42,831 bases of DNA from Cytobacillus horneckiae (GTDB taxonomy: Bacteria > Bacillota > Bacilli > Bacillales > Cytobacillaceae): assembly GCF_002835735.1 (NCBI RefSeq), contig NZ_PISD01000003.1, positions 1 to 42,831 on the forward strand. The letters are read 5' to 3'. The stretch's first letter is position 1. The number at the start of each line of letters is the position of its first letter. The translations under genes and the position numbers were made by a program. This document shows positions 16,286 through 24,725 of the stretch, one piece after another. The notes beneath the pieces were generated by a model, which had not been told where the DNA came from, did no database searches, and worked only from the letters and a program-made list of their open reading frames with translations.

Positions 16286-16696
16286 TTATAATTTTTCCCC
16301 GCAATAACTACAAAAACGACTATCAGTAGGGATTTTTTCCCCGCAATATCTACAAAAAAACTTCTGCTTTTTATCTTCTGTCGTCTTATCATCGGGGGAT
16401 TCCTTTATCGCTTCTTTTAATTCCTTATCTTCTTCGATTTCTACTGTTTCAGGATTTACTTCTTCAATAGTTACTGCAACCTCTTCTGGTGGTTCTGGAG
16501 CTATATAATAAGACGGATGGTACTCACACACGTCACAAGCTTCACTATCAAAGCAAAACGTCTCAATATGTTCTCTCGCATTATTAGGAGCGCCCACTAC
16601 GTTACCTTTTTTTCCATCTTTATTTGTTGGATTAGTAGGACTACTGCAAAAATATGTACCGTACCAAGAACACCAACTATAAGGACATTTAGCCAT
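16286..16696 (-). CDS. Cys-rich protein with C-terminal zinc ribbon
   Basis: 136 residues. The C-terminal FCRYCGEKIPTDSRFCSYCG (CxxC-x10-CxxC) is a classic zinc-ribbon. The N-terminus has a further cysteine set (C4, C9, C17 and a CFDSEACDVC cluster near 48-57), and a Pro/Glu-rich linker lies between. GGGGAAG lies 5 nt before the ATG. It is probably cytoplasmic and zinc-binding. Partner unknown. Confidence 0.65.
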   Translation of the reverse strand: MAKCPYSWCSWYGTYFCSSPTNPTNKDGKKGNVVGAPNNAREHIETFCFDSEACDVCEYHPSYYIAPEPPEEVAVTIEEVNPETVEIEEDKELKEAIKESPDDKTTEDKKQKFFCRYCGEKIPTDSRFCSYCGEKL

Positions 16697-16772
16697 TTTA
16701 TCTTCCCCAATCCAATATCATTATTTAGTAGTTTAGTCCTTATCTTGTATCCAATCAATACCAAAATAGCCG

Positions 16773-16805
16773 AAAAAAAGACCGCTCTCTTTGTAAGAAC
16801 GGTCT
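16773..16805 (-). terminator. Terminator overlapping the stop codon of 16804-18366
   Basis: AGACCG/CGGTCT arms (779-784 with 800-805) and an inner TCTT/AGAG helix, then T7. The stem's first bases are the last bases of the TAG stop. Confidence 0.8.
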
Positions 16806-18366
16806 ATTCTTTATCTAAGAAATCGAGTAAATCACTTGCACTTATAGCTTTTTGATCAATACCATAGAAATTATGATTACTTTTTTCCCATTCATCAAAT
16901 GGCATGAGTAATACCTTTTGATAAATAAGGTTTTCTAACTTATTTCGCTTTGGTACTGTGTGCAGTACATCTTGCTCCATATTTTTTTTAGTATCATAAA
17001 TCAGCAATAACTTAGTCTTTTTAAAGACTTGTTCTCTAAACATTTTGCTGTAGTGATTAATTTTAGCGTATGTTAATACATCACCTTCTTTAACCATTAT
17101 TGGCACGATATTATGATGAACTAATGAAAGTTTCTTTTGCTCTTCTTTAAGTTTAAGATTTTTATAGAATGATGAAATAAGGAAAGGGGTTTTCATGATA
17201 TCTTTATTTACCTCAACATCCCAATCTTTCATATTATCCTTTTTAATAATTTTCATATCATATGGATACATTGAAGATCTGTTCATGAAATTGATTGCAG
17301 CATTAAGTCTTTTTAAATCCTCTTTTTCCGTTTCTAAAACACTTAGAAAATAAGTGCTAAAAAAATCCTTTGCTCTTTCTAAGCTGATAACGGAAACCTT
17401 TAAATTTGCTGGTGCATCTTTAATTAACAGTTCCCCTATTCCATCTTTTAGGTTTCGGATACGTGTTGTTCTGTTTCCAAAGTATTTTTTAGTTGTTACA
17501 GAATCATCAAGTAAGACAAAGACTGCATGATGTTTGTGATTCGGCAATTTTTCCGCTATTTCAAAGTATTTTTCAACTTTTTGCTTAATGGTAGTTTGTT
17601 TTGCTTCCCCTACCACATCCGCTGTTTCAGATTTTTTCTCAAAGGATTGTTTTCCGGAGTCCACTTCTACATGAAAAAGATTCTTTTTAAATTGGAACAC
17701 CCAATCAGGGAAAAGTCCTATATCTTTGAAATTAGAAGTAGCATAAGAATTTAAAGAAGTGACAAAATTGGCTTTGGCTGAGACGATTTCTTCCTTCGTT
17801 TTGTTAAAGAAACGAATATTGTCGTTTACTCCTAATTTTTCATCTTGATAAAAGCGATAAACATTTAGAGGTTTCTCGGTCGTATCATACTTACTAATAG
17901 GAAAAATTGTGTTTTGAGTAACATATTTACCGCCCAATTCCTTGTTTTCAGCAATAACGTTTAATACATCAACTAATACTTGGCGAATGCCAATCGTATG
18001 ATCTCCAGTAGAGTTGTTTCGAATTTTAGCCGCTTTATTCACAAAACCTGTTTCTTTCAAGAAATCCATTCCATTTTCCGTGATTTCAACAAAATTGAAT
18101 TGCATTCCATCTCGCTTACGAATATTGATATTCTTTTGTGAGACAAATTTAAGGTCGCTCATTTTTACGACTTTTTTGGACCATGATTTGTCTGTAGCCA
18201 TATCTCCATAGATTTTATAAATATCAAGGAGCTGCTGTTGAGTGAATGGGCCATCTACTCCTAACAGAGCTAACGTGTAAAAATAAGGATCGGTGAAATA
18301 AAATCCTTTTCCATTTCGGTTTTGTAATACCTTGATTTCAAATTCTTGCTTCTTTAAAGTTGTCAT
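16804..18366 (-). CDS. Replication-relaxation family-like protein (winged helix plus nuclease-like core)
   Basis: 520 residues. GGAGG lies 7 nt before the ATG at 18366, whereas a longer in-frame start at 18492 would read through a terminator-like hairpin. The N-terminus looks like a winged helix (PYFYTLALLGVDGPFTQQQL...). Near 200-290 (chosen start) it has LFPDWVFQF, then FHVEVDSGKQSFEKKS and KVEKYFEIAE. That is the PD...ExD...K..Y arrangement of replication-relaxation proteins and PD-(D/E)XK-like folds. These proteins occur on plasmids of Gram-positive bacteria. The biochemical role is not established. Confidence 0.65.
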   Translation of the reverse strand: MTTLKKQEFEIKVLQNRNGKGFYFTDPYFYTLALLGVDGPFTQQQLLDIYKIYGDMATDKSWSKKVVKMSDLKFVSQKNINIRKRDGMQFNFVEITENGMDFLKETGFVNKAAKIRNNSTGDHTIGIRQVLVDVLNVIAENKELGGKYVTQNTIFPISKYDTTEKPLNVYRFYQDEKLGVNDNIRFFNKTKEEIVSAKANFVTSLNSYATSNFKDIGLFPDWVFQFKKNLFHVEVDSGKQSFEKKSETADVVGEAKQTTIKQKVEKYFEIAEKLPNHKHHAVFVLLDDSVTTKKYFGNRTTRIRNLKDGIGELLIKDAPANLKVSVISLERAKDFFSTYFLSVLETEKEDLKRLNAAINFMNRSSMYPYDMKIIKKDNMKDWDVEVNKDIMKTPFLISSFYKNLKLKEEQKKLSLVHHNIVPIMVKEGDVLTYAKINHYSKMFREQVFKKTKLLLIYDTKKNMEQDVLHTVPKRNKLENLIYQKVLLMPFDEWEKSNHNFYGIDQKAISASDLLDFLDKE

Positions 18367-18413
18367 TTTTTGTCCTCCATTTGTTTTTTTGTTTTTTTTT
18401 GCTCGAAGAATAG

Positions 18414-18447
18414 AAAAAGGCAACCTCTCCGTTCTGGAGAAGATGCC
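18414..18447 (-). terminator. Leader terminator/attenuator hairpin
   Basis: GGCA plus CTTCTCC pairs with GGAGAGG plus TGCC (447-419, one mismatch, one G-U) followed by T5 on the minus strand. It lies 48 nt upstream of the 18366 start. It could attenuate that gene or end a short leader RNA. Confidence 0.5.
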
Positions 18448-18656
18448 TTCTGGGTTTTCCTTCATAAGCATTTTGATTTTTGAAGTAAGCAAACCTTGTT
18501 GTAAAAAAATATTGTTACACCAATGTTTTAACTAACTTTCTATATATATTATAGCCTCAAATAGTCACCGTTTTAACCTTATTACATAAATTTTAACGTA
18601 TAAAATACGTTATTTTTTTCAGTGTAACCCATAATGGATATCTTGTTGTTGCAAGT

Positions 18657-18671
18657 AACTACAAGTAGTTT
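18657..18671. promoter_or_regulatory. Operator-like palindrome AACTACAAGTAGTTT, copy 1
   Basis: 6-bp arms around AA, 38 nt upstream of the 18710 start. The identical 15 bases occur at 23922-23936 before another RHH gene, which suggests one regulator acts on both. Confidence 0.45.
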
Positions 18672-18709
18672 TAGACTGGAGATAGTTCTTACGAATGAGA
18701 GGATAAAAA

Positions 18710-19204
18710 ATGAGGGATAAAAAGCGAATCAGTCGAATTTTAAATGTTCTGCAGGAGATATGGGAGTACCAGCCGGACGTACGATTTAATCAATTAGTGA
18801 ATAACCTTCAGTATCTTTATTCCGAGCAAAATAACGGATATGGGAAAAGACCGATGACGATAAAGGATGGCATTCAAGATGTTTCCACCCACTACCTTGA
18901 TTTCTTTTATCTCGAAGATAATCAATGGGAAGAATTTTTAAAGAATTATTTAAAGGAAGTAGAGCAAGAAGGGCTGGAGCAACTAACTCCTTCTGTCATC
19001 AATGAGTTCATTCAGCTTTTTAAGGAGATTGGCATTGATGAAGATAGGTTATCCAATTCTTTATTCGGTGAAAACTTAAAAGCTTATCTATTGAAGAAAA
19101 ATAAAGGTGTGCAGATCGATTTCATTCTTTCTGTTATTAGATACTCTGATCATGAAAAACGGAGAGATTTCTTTACAAAAATTATGAATGAACAAGGAGA
19201 ATGA
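18710..19204 (+). CDS. YihD/DUF1040-like protein, operon with RHH and HEPN genes
   Basis: 164 residues. The N-terminal RDKKRISRILNVLQEIWEYQ-PDVRFNQLVNNL resembles DUF1040 (YihD-type) proteins, which typically begin RDPxRIxRILxxLxxIW. The C-terminal half is helical and unassigned. GAGAGGAT precedes the ATG. It is followed 3 nt later by an RHH gene and then a HEPN-like gene on the same strand. Function unknown. Confidence 0.65.
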   Translation: MRDKKRISRILNVLQEIWEYQPDVRFNQLVNNLQYLYSEQNNGYGKRPMTIKDGIQDVSTHYLDFFYLEDNQWEEFLKNYLKEVEQEGLEQLTPSVINEFIQLFKEIGIDEDRLSNSLFGENLKAYLLKKNKGVQIDFILSVIRYSDHEKRRDFFTKIMNEQGE

Positions 19205-19207
19205 AAA

Positions 19208-19402
19208 ATGGCAGATGAACAATTGCAAAAAAGAGGATTAAAGACAAGAAAACCGATTAGTAATTCCGTTGATATCGGGATTGTGAATGAGTTGGACCAA
19301 CTTCACCAGCAAACGAAAATACCAAAATCAAAGTTGTTAGACGAAGCATTAGAGGATTTACTGGAAAAGTACCAGAAACAAGGAAAATATAAAAGAGATT
19401 AA
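19208..19402 (+). CDS. Small RHH DNA-binding protein
   Basis: 64 residues. The region NSVDIGIVNELDQLHQQTKI then SKLLDEALEDLLEKY fits a short CopG-type ribbon-helix-helix. AAGGAG lies 8 nt before the ATG, and the gene starts 3 nt after the previous stop. It is probably the repressor/antitoxin-like partner of the HEPN gene 37 nt downstream (inference). Confidence 0.65.
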   Translation: MADEQLQKRGLKTRKPISNSVDIGIVNELDQLHQQTKIPKSKLLDEALEDLLEKYQKQGKYKRD

Positions 19403-19439
19403 GGGTTAATCAGTTCTGATAAGTATCGGGGAGAGATAA

Positions 19440-19964
19440 ATGAAAAGTCTAGAAAAACAAAAGATCAAAACATTAAACAAAATCAGATTGATTGAAGTGG
19501 AGTATACACAAATCCTTCAATACACGAGTCCAGAAGGTCAAGAATCTCTTTTTTATAATTTGAATGAAGAAGAGCTGAAACAATTATATAAAGAACGGAA
19601 AAACCGTAAACTCGCTGCTTTCATTGTAGAATTATATGCAATTGTTGAACAGTTATTGTATAAGGTTTATCCGCTCTACCATGATGGTGAAGAGTACGAA
19701 AAAGAAGAAGGTCTTCGCAGAAATACGATACACGATCTTGAAATTAAATTAAGGCCGTTTCTGACATTTAACACTAACACCATTATGTTAAGTAATATCA
19801 GAAATTTTATCGTACATAGCAGGTTTTCCGTGAAGAAGGCTATGAAAGATGAAGATGCTATGAGAAATGTTCCGGTCGAAATAGAAGAGTCTGAACAGTT
19901 ATTTGAACACCTAATCCACACTACGAAGCAGTATATTATGGGTATTGCCGAAAAAAGTTCATAA
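19440..19964 (+). CDS. HEPN-like protein
   Basis: 174 residues, all-helical in appearance. LSNIRNFIVHSRF contains R121-x4-H126, the HEPN active-site signature, in the same sequence context (SNIRNxxxH) as the Abi protein of this window (SNVRNVCAH). GGGGAGAG precedes the ATG. HEPN proteins are often ribonucleases of toxin-antitoxin or defence systems, so pairing with the adjacent RHH gene suggests such a module. The call rests on one motif, and the fold is not proven. Confidence 0.5.
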   Translation: MKSLEKQKIKTLNKIRLIEVEYTQILQYTSPEGQESLFYNLNEEELKQLYKERKNRKLAAFIVELYAIVEQLLYKVYPLYHDGEEYEKEEGLRRNTIHDLEIKLRPFLTFNTNTIMLSNIRNFIVHSRFSVKKAMKDEDAMRNVPVEIEESEQLFEHLIHTTKQYIMGIAEKSS

Positions 19965-19971
19965 AAGTAGA

Positions 19972-20004
19972 AACACCTCTCATTTTTATCGAGAGGTGTT
20001 CTTT
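19972..20004. terminator. Terminator between convergent genes
   Basis: A perfect 10-bp stem AACACCTCTC/GAGAGGTGTT followed by CTTTT on the plus strand. Confidence 0.8.
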
Positions 20005-20010
20005 TATTGC

Positions 20011-21276
20011 TTATCCGATATTCTCCAATACCCTTTCTAATTCAGAAAAATCGGTATCATCTACGATTGTCTCGCCAATACTGTGTTTTGTTAAATATCG
20101 GACAATATTTGTATTGGTAACAGTGTATTTTGAGCAAAAGTTTTTGTTCATGAATTGGAGATAATCTTCCCTTACCTTTCGTTCTAACCGCTCATTTAAG
20201 GCTTCCTTTAGGATGGTGGTTGCTCTTCCTTTTTCTAGCTCACTTTCGGTTAAAATTTGAAGGCTGAAAGTACCCTTCGTTAAACAATAACAAATACGGC
20301 TTAAATCGTCTATAAGGTCTATATATCGCTTTTTGGTGGAATCGTCATAATGAATGATTACTATGTCAAAATGGACCGATTCTTCGTTTTTAATAATATT
20401 TTTGAAGTAACAACTACGGTCAGGGAAAATAGAAAGACATTGTTTCAAGAATTCATGTTGCTCTAATCTTTTTTGAACGCTCCAAAGCTTTCCGTTAAAC
20501 CCTTTCTTGTTTTTCCAATCTATCGCAAGGAGTTCTAAGTCTTGTAGTTTAACACTTAAAGGCTCATATTGAGCCATCATTTGTCGAGTTTGTTGTTGTA
20601 GAGCTTCATATACAGGTGTTATTTCCTCCAACTCTCGCTTTAATAATACTAATTTTTTCTCTTTTTGAATCAGATTAACCAATCCGTTCATACCAACTTC
20701 TTTTACCTTTTCACGGTTAAATTCGGTACCGTCATAGTGAGGCGCAATTTCTTGTTCGAGTATTTGAATCTCTTTTTCCAAGGTTTCCTTTTTAGGTTTT
20801 ACCGTTTTAAATTCTTCTACAATCGTTGGATCCATTTCTCCGAAAAATGCAGATGGAGAGGTATGAATTAATATTCCTTTTTTTACGAATAGTTCCGCTC
20901 TCATAAAATGGTCAAATAAAGTATGAAGGGATGGTTTTACTTTAAAACGAGCTGGTTGTTTCTTTTTCTCAAAGTATTGGCTCATACGTGATATAGGAAG
21001 GATGTAATTGTTACCTGCGATTCCAACTTCCCGAACCATCTTTAAGTTAATCAATTCATTGACTGCTGCTATATTGGTATTTTTAGACTTCCCATACATG
21101 GCATAAAACTGGCTTCTAATCATGTACGGAAAGTGTTGGTACATCAGTTCAAGGAATTTCTCATATTTTGTTTTTACAGTTAAATATGCGTGTGGATCAA
21201 ATAAATCTAACCGAATGGAAAGAGATTCTGCTTTAAAATTATCATGATATTGTCGGATTTCTTCTAGTTTGTTCAA
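20011..21276 (-). CDS. Winged-helix plus coiled-coil protein, paired with 21292-21894
   Basis: 421 residues from a TTG start at 21276 (AAAGGAGA about 9 nt upstream). The N-terminal half has a winged-helix-like segment (MIRSQFYAMYGKSKNTNIAA.., LINLKMVREVGIAGNNYILP). The middle is a coiled coil (about 165-260, KPKKETLEKEIQILEQEIA). The C-terminal domain has strand-rich HFDIVIIHYDDSTKKRYIDL. It is encoded 15 nt after the 200-residue winged-helix/nuclease-like protein. They look like the separated halves of a replication-relaxation system, but this is inference. Confidence 0.55.
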   Translation of the reverse strand: MNKLEEIRQYHDNFKAESLSIRLDLFDPHAYLTVKTKYEKFLELMYQHFPYMIRSQFYAMYGKSKNTNIAAVNELINLKMVREVGIAGNNYILPISRMSQYFEKKKQPARFKVKPSLHTLFDHFMRAELFVKKGILIHTSPSAFFGEMDPTIVEEFKTVKPKKETLEKEIQILEQEIAPHYDGTEFNREKVKEVGMNGLVNLIQKEKKLVLLKRELEEITPVYEALQQQTRQMMAQYEPLSVKLQDLELLAIDWKNKKGFNGKLWSVQKRLEQHEFLKQCLSIFPDRSCYFKNIIKNEESVHFDIVIIHYDDSTKKRYIDLIDDLSRICYCLTKGTFSLQILTESELEKGRATTILKEALNERLERKVREDYLQFMNKNFCSKYTVTNTNIVRYLTKHSIGETIVDDTDFSELERVLENIG

Positions 21277-21291
21277 CTCTAGCTCTCCTTT

Positions 21292-21894
21292 TTATACTCG
21301 ATAGGTAATTATTCCGTTAAGGAAGGTATCTGCAAAAGCATGTTTCATTTGAACATCCTGTTCAGTGTAGTTTTTAGTCACACATTCGAAGGCTACATAC
21401 CCTCCAGCCTTTTCCGAATAAATGGCTGCATCTGGTGTAGGTTTGAATCTCCCTCCAAACGTCTCTTGAATGTCATCGCGGAACCGTTCAAATAATGGTG
21501 ATGCTTCCGCTTCTGCCCTTAACTCCCCTTCTGTTTTCCATGTGTCTTGAATATGTTTTGGTAAGCGTAAATAGGCTTGGGTTTGTTTTAAATCATGGTT
21601 GTACTTAGTTCCAGACGAATAATAGCGGTATTTCATTTGTAAATTCTCTTGGCAATACTGAATCCCCTTATTTGAAAGAACAACGATATCATTTTTAATC
21701 TCTAAAAATCCGCTATATTCCATATTCAATAATCGTTGTCCCTTTAAATCAAAATATTGTTCTAATTGATTTTTAGTAATAACACCAGTTCTCCATAAAC
21801 ATTTGAAGGCTTCTTGCTCTTTTGTTTTTACATGAACAATTGCTTTCGGTCTTTTCTTTTTGTACTCATAGACCGCTTTTTTCTTTGTTGCCAT
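21292..21894 (-). CDS. Winged-helix protein with PD-ExxTK-like core
   Basis: 200 residues with a basic N-terminus. A winged helix covers about 27-75 (CLWRTGVITKNQLEQYFDLK). The C-terminal core TPDAAIYSEKAGGYVAFECV then TKNYTEQDVQMKHAFAD gives D..E..K in the spacing of PD-(D/E)XK-like domains, as in replication-relaxation family proteins. AGAGGGAGA precedes the ATG. First gene of a two-gene operon. Confidence 0.6.
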   Translation of the reverse strand: MATKKKAVYEYKKKRPKAIVHVKTKEQEAFKCLWRTGVITKNQLEQYFDLKGQRLLNMEYSGFLEIKNDIVVLSNKGIQYCQENLQMKYRYYSSGTKYNHDLKQTQAYLRLPKHIQDTWKTEGELRAEAEASPLFERFRDDIQETFGGRFKPTPDAAIYSEKAGGYVAFECVTKNYTEQDVQMKHAFADTFLNGIITYRV

Positions 21895-21998
21895 AGCAAT
21901 TCTCCCTCTCTAGAGGTTCAAACATTTTGTATAACGGTATTTTATCATGCGAAAATGAACTTTTGTTTTTAAACCTCCTATTTTGTTTAATAAAAAAC

Positions 21999-22024
21999 AA
22001 AAAACCTACCCTTTATGGATAGGT
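21999..22024 (-). terminator. Terminator of the second subtilase
   Basis: An 8-bp stem (22004-22011 with 22017-22024, a wobble valid on the minus strand) and a T6 tract. Confidence 0.75.
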
Positions 22025-22043
22025 AATTTTGTTTTTTAAACTA

Positions 22044-23693
22044 TTATTTCTTTTTTATATACACTTTTTTACTTACTTCTCCTTGTATTTCATTGAGATA
22101 GCTTGTCTTAGACTTTAAGAAATAATATCCCTCTACATACCGATCATAAGCGATAAATGAAAAGGTATATTCCCCTTTGCTATTGGTGAAACCTACGCGT
22201 TGCTGCTGAACATATCCATCTGTTTCACGTACGCTATCTAAATAAACTTTTACCTTGTTTACAGGATTACCAGTCTTATCTACTACCTTCATTGTAACCT
22301 TCACGATTTCTCCATGCTTAAAAGTTTCTTTGTTGACTTCCATCGTTGTAACTAGATTATCATCTACATCTTCATCTGTTGGTGTAGAAGATGCTGAGTC
22401 TTGCTCTGGTGTAGTTGGTGCTTGAGTAGATTCATTTTGTCCTGTGGTTTTCTCTACAGTTTGAGTTTCTGTACTAACTATTGCTTTATCAGTTTGAGTT
22501 TCATTTTCTTTTTCAGCTGGAATGTCAGGCTCTTGTTCAACAGGTTTTTCTACTTTGATTTCTTTAGGAAATTGAACTAATCCAAGTCCGTAAAGGTTAT
22601 CCCTACCCTTAACCCCTAAATCCATTGCATTCGATTCTAAAAGTTGGCGAAGTTCATTGCTTGATGCTTTTGGATATTTTTCTTTCAGTAAAGCTAACAT
22701 ACCTGATACATAAGGAGCAGCTTGTGATGTTCCATCACCAGTTCCATATGTATTATTTAAATATGTACTTGTAATTCCTTTACCCGGAGCCATTACATCA
22801 AGATAAACACCTGTGGAAGAGAAATTTGCCCTTCTGTTATTGGTATCTGTGGCACCTACGGAAATAACAGAATCATATCTTGCTGGGTATGCCATCGAAT
22901 TATCTGTTCCTGCGGAATTACCAGAATTACCAGCTGATGCGACAACTAAAATTCCCTGCTTATTCGCTTTGTCAATGACTTGTCTAAGTGCTTCAGAATC
23001 TGACGTTGTACCTAAACTCATATTAATAATATCGACATTTTTTCTAATGGCCCAATCAATACCCTCAATAATATCGGTCAGTTTCCCTGCCCCCTTTTTA
23101 TCAAGTACTTTAACAGAATAGAGGTTAGCTCCGGGTGAAACACCGCGCGTTCCGTTTCCATCGTCTTTAGAAGCGATAACACCCGCTACGTGAGTTCCGT
23201 GTCCATTATCATCTGTATATGATGAAGTATAATCAACTGTGGAAACACCACCAGAAATAGTAAGATCCGAGTGAGGGGCGATTCCAGAATCTAACACCGC
23301 TATATCAATCCCCTTACCTGTTAATCCCCCTTCCCAAGCGGTACCGACAGATGTTCTTTCGTGGCTATATTGTTGAATACTTCCGAATGCTTGAAAGGTA
23401 GTGTTCGGTTCAACAGCCAAGATATCTCCATCATTTTCAAGCCTCTGAGCCTCTTTTTCTGTTAATTTTGCAGATGAGACTTGGAGTTTTTCATATTCCT
23501 CAATAGACTTACCGGAATATTTTTCGATTTCCTTTTTCATTTCTCTTTCGTCCATATTCTCTTTAAAAACAACCACATAATCACTTTCTTTTGTAGAACT
23601 TGGATTATCATTAGCATAGGCTGAAATCCCTTGTAATCCAGATAAAAATACTGATGTTGCTAAAACTGCAGATAACTTCTTACTTTTCTTCAT
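22044..23693 (-). CDS. Secreted subtilisin-like protease with I9 propeptide
   Basis: 549 residues, GGGGGAG 6 nt before the ATG. The signal peptide is about 1-27. An I9 inhibitor propeptide (about 38-103) covers YVVVFKENMDEREMKKEIEK through LAVEPNTTFQAF. The S8 domain has D135 (AVLDSGI), H165 (GHGTHVAG), N256 (VASAGN) and S323 (GDGTSQAAP). A Thr/Glu/Pro-rich linker (about 395-450) leads to one Ig-like domain (about 451-546). The catalytic region is closely related to the first subtilase (shared DLTISGGVSTVDY/DLTIAGGVSTVDY), so the two are probably paralogues by duplication. It is secreted, with maturation by autoprocessing expected from the family. Confidence 0.95.
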   Translation of the reverse strand: MKKSKKLSAVLATSVFLSGLQGISAYANDNPSSTKESDYVVVFKENMDEREMKKEIEKYSGKSIEEYEKLQVSSAKLTEKEAQRLENDGDILAVEPNTTFQAFGSIQQYSHERTSVGTAWEGGLTGKGIDIAVLDSGIAPHSDLTISGGVSTVDYTSSYTDDNGHGTHVAGVIASKDDGNGTRGVSPGANLYSVKVLDKKGAGKLTDIIEGIDWAIRKNVDIINMSLGTTSDSEALRQVIDKANKQGILVVASAGNSGNSAGTDNSMAYPARYDSVISVGATDTNNRRANFSSTGVYLDVMAPGKGITSTYLNNTYGTGDGTSQAAPYVSGMLALLKEKYPKASSNELRQLLESNAMDLGVKGRDNLYGLGLVQFPKEIKVEKPVEQEPDIPAEKENETQTDKAIVSTETQTVEKTTGQNESTQAPTTPEQDSASSTPTDEDVDDNLVTTMEVNKETFKHGEIVKVTMKVVDKTGNPVNKVKVYLDSVRETDGYVQQQRVGFTNSKGEYTFSFIAYDRYVEGYYFLKSKTSYLNEIQGEVSKKVYIKKK

Positions 23694-23921
23694 AACTTAC
23701 TCCCCCTAAAGATGAAAATATAATGTGTCTTTTTCTGTGTAATCTTATTAGATTAGTAATTTTTATATATGTATCTATATGTTTATCAGTCTATTTACCT
23801 CCTATGAACAGGTTTAAAATGGATATATCTACAAAGTATTTCATTTTTAACATGCTATACTTTAAGAATAAATCCATATTTAATAGGATTTTATGAAGTC
23901 ATTATACACACAACTGATTAC

Positions 23922-23936
23922 AACTACAAGTAGTTT
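23922..23936. promoter_or_regulatory. Operator-like palindrome AACTACAAGTAGTTT, copy 2
   Basis: Identical to 18657-18671. It lies 15 nt upstream of the GTG start of the RHH gene. Confidence 0.45.
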
Positions 23937-23951
23937 ATATCAGTTAGATGG

Positions 23952-24161
23952 GTGGTCATAATATTAGAAATGGAAGAAAATAAGGTCTGTTCATTTGAAA
24001 TTACAGTACACAAATTACTATTTCTTGAACTACAAAAGCTGTCAGCTATTACTGGAAAATCTACAGACTTGCTACTCAATGAAGCGATCCTTTTGTTGTG
24101 TAAGCAATATGAAAAAAAGGAAATAAAGAAAACAAACCAAAAACCATTAGCTTCCCGCTAG
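23952..24161 (+). CDS. Small RHH-like protein
   Basis: 69 residues from a GTG at 23952, or 63 from the ATG at 23970. Neither has a strong SD, only a G-rich GATGGGTGG. KVCSFEITVHKLLFLELQKL then SAITGKSTDLLLNEAILLLC fits a ribbon-helix-helix fold. The C-terminus is basic. It is the last gene before a 2.2-kb non-coding region. Confidence 0.55.
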   Translation: MVIILEMEENKVCSFEITVHKLLFLELQKLSAITGKSTDLLLNEAILLLCKQYEKKEIKKTNQKPLASR

Positions 24162-24171
24162 TGGTTTTTTT
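24143..24171 (+). terminator. Terminator overlapping the RHH stop codon
   Basis: ACCATTAGC/GCTAGTGGT (one G-U) followed by T7. The TAG stop at 24159-24161 is part of the right arm. Confidence 0.8.
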
Positions 24172-24251
24172 GTCTTAGTTGCTTCAGTCGAATTCGATTC
24201 TTCAGTTATTCCCCTAAACATTTATTCGAATGGTTTTACTTAAAGAAAGTC

Positions 24252-24372
24252 TTGCATACTAGAAACTAACAGACACTTCGAGTTTGAAAAACTCGAAGAA
24301 CGATAAAAAACACTTTGGGCGATAGCCCAAAGAACGGTCTCATATTCCCTTTGCACACTAGTAAAAAACTAA
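24252..24372 (+). ncRNA. Tandem stem-loop module with flanking direct repeats
   Basis: Two adjacent perfect hairpins share the same frame: ACACTT...AAGAACG around stem 24276-24285/24289-24298 (10 bp), then again around stem 24313-24320/24325-24332 (8 bp). The loop and upper stem differ while the base is conserved. The pair is bracketed by TTGCATACTAG (24252) and TTGCACACTAG (24351), each followed by AAACTAAC. Conserved ends with variable stems suggest an RNA or protein-binding element. Strand is assumed. Compare with Rfam's Bacillus-plasmid RNA family. Confidence 0.45.
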
Positions 24373-24725
24373 CTTAATTATTTAATAACCTATCAGTATT
24401 ACATTTATATAAATCAATAAAAGTGAAACCTTTTCAATCTCATAATCTTTCTTTTTTTATATTATTAAATGAAAATAAATAATAGAAAATAAATGGATAA
24501 ATAAACTTAAAAATTGGGTAATAACTCTAAATTAATTGTTTTTTTCTTTTGTTTATTAAAAAAAAAGGGGTAATAAATAGAGAAATTAAAAGTAATTTAC
24601 CTATTTTTTTATTTTCTTTATTTTCTTTTTTATAATAAAAAAAACAATAAATATTAGTTGATTAATTGGAGAAATGATGTAAGTAATTAAAAGGGGAAAG
24701 AAAGAAAAAAAAGAACCTTTTTTTT

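Larger units (their letters stand above)
18367..18709. promoter_or_regulatory. Divergent intergenic region
   Basis: It holds the leader hairpin above, an AACGTAT-N3-ATACGTT inverted repeat (18596-18612) and the AACTAC-AA-GTAGTT palindrome (18657-18670). Both palindromes lie between the divergent genes and are candidate operators. No gene is seen. Confidence 0.5.
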
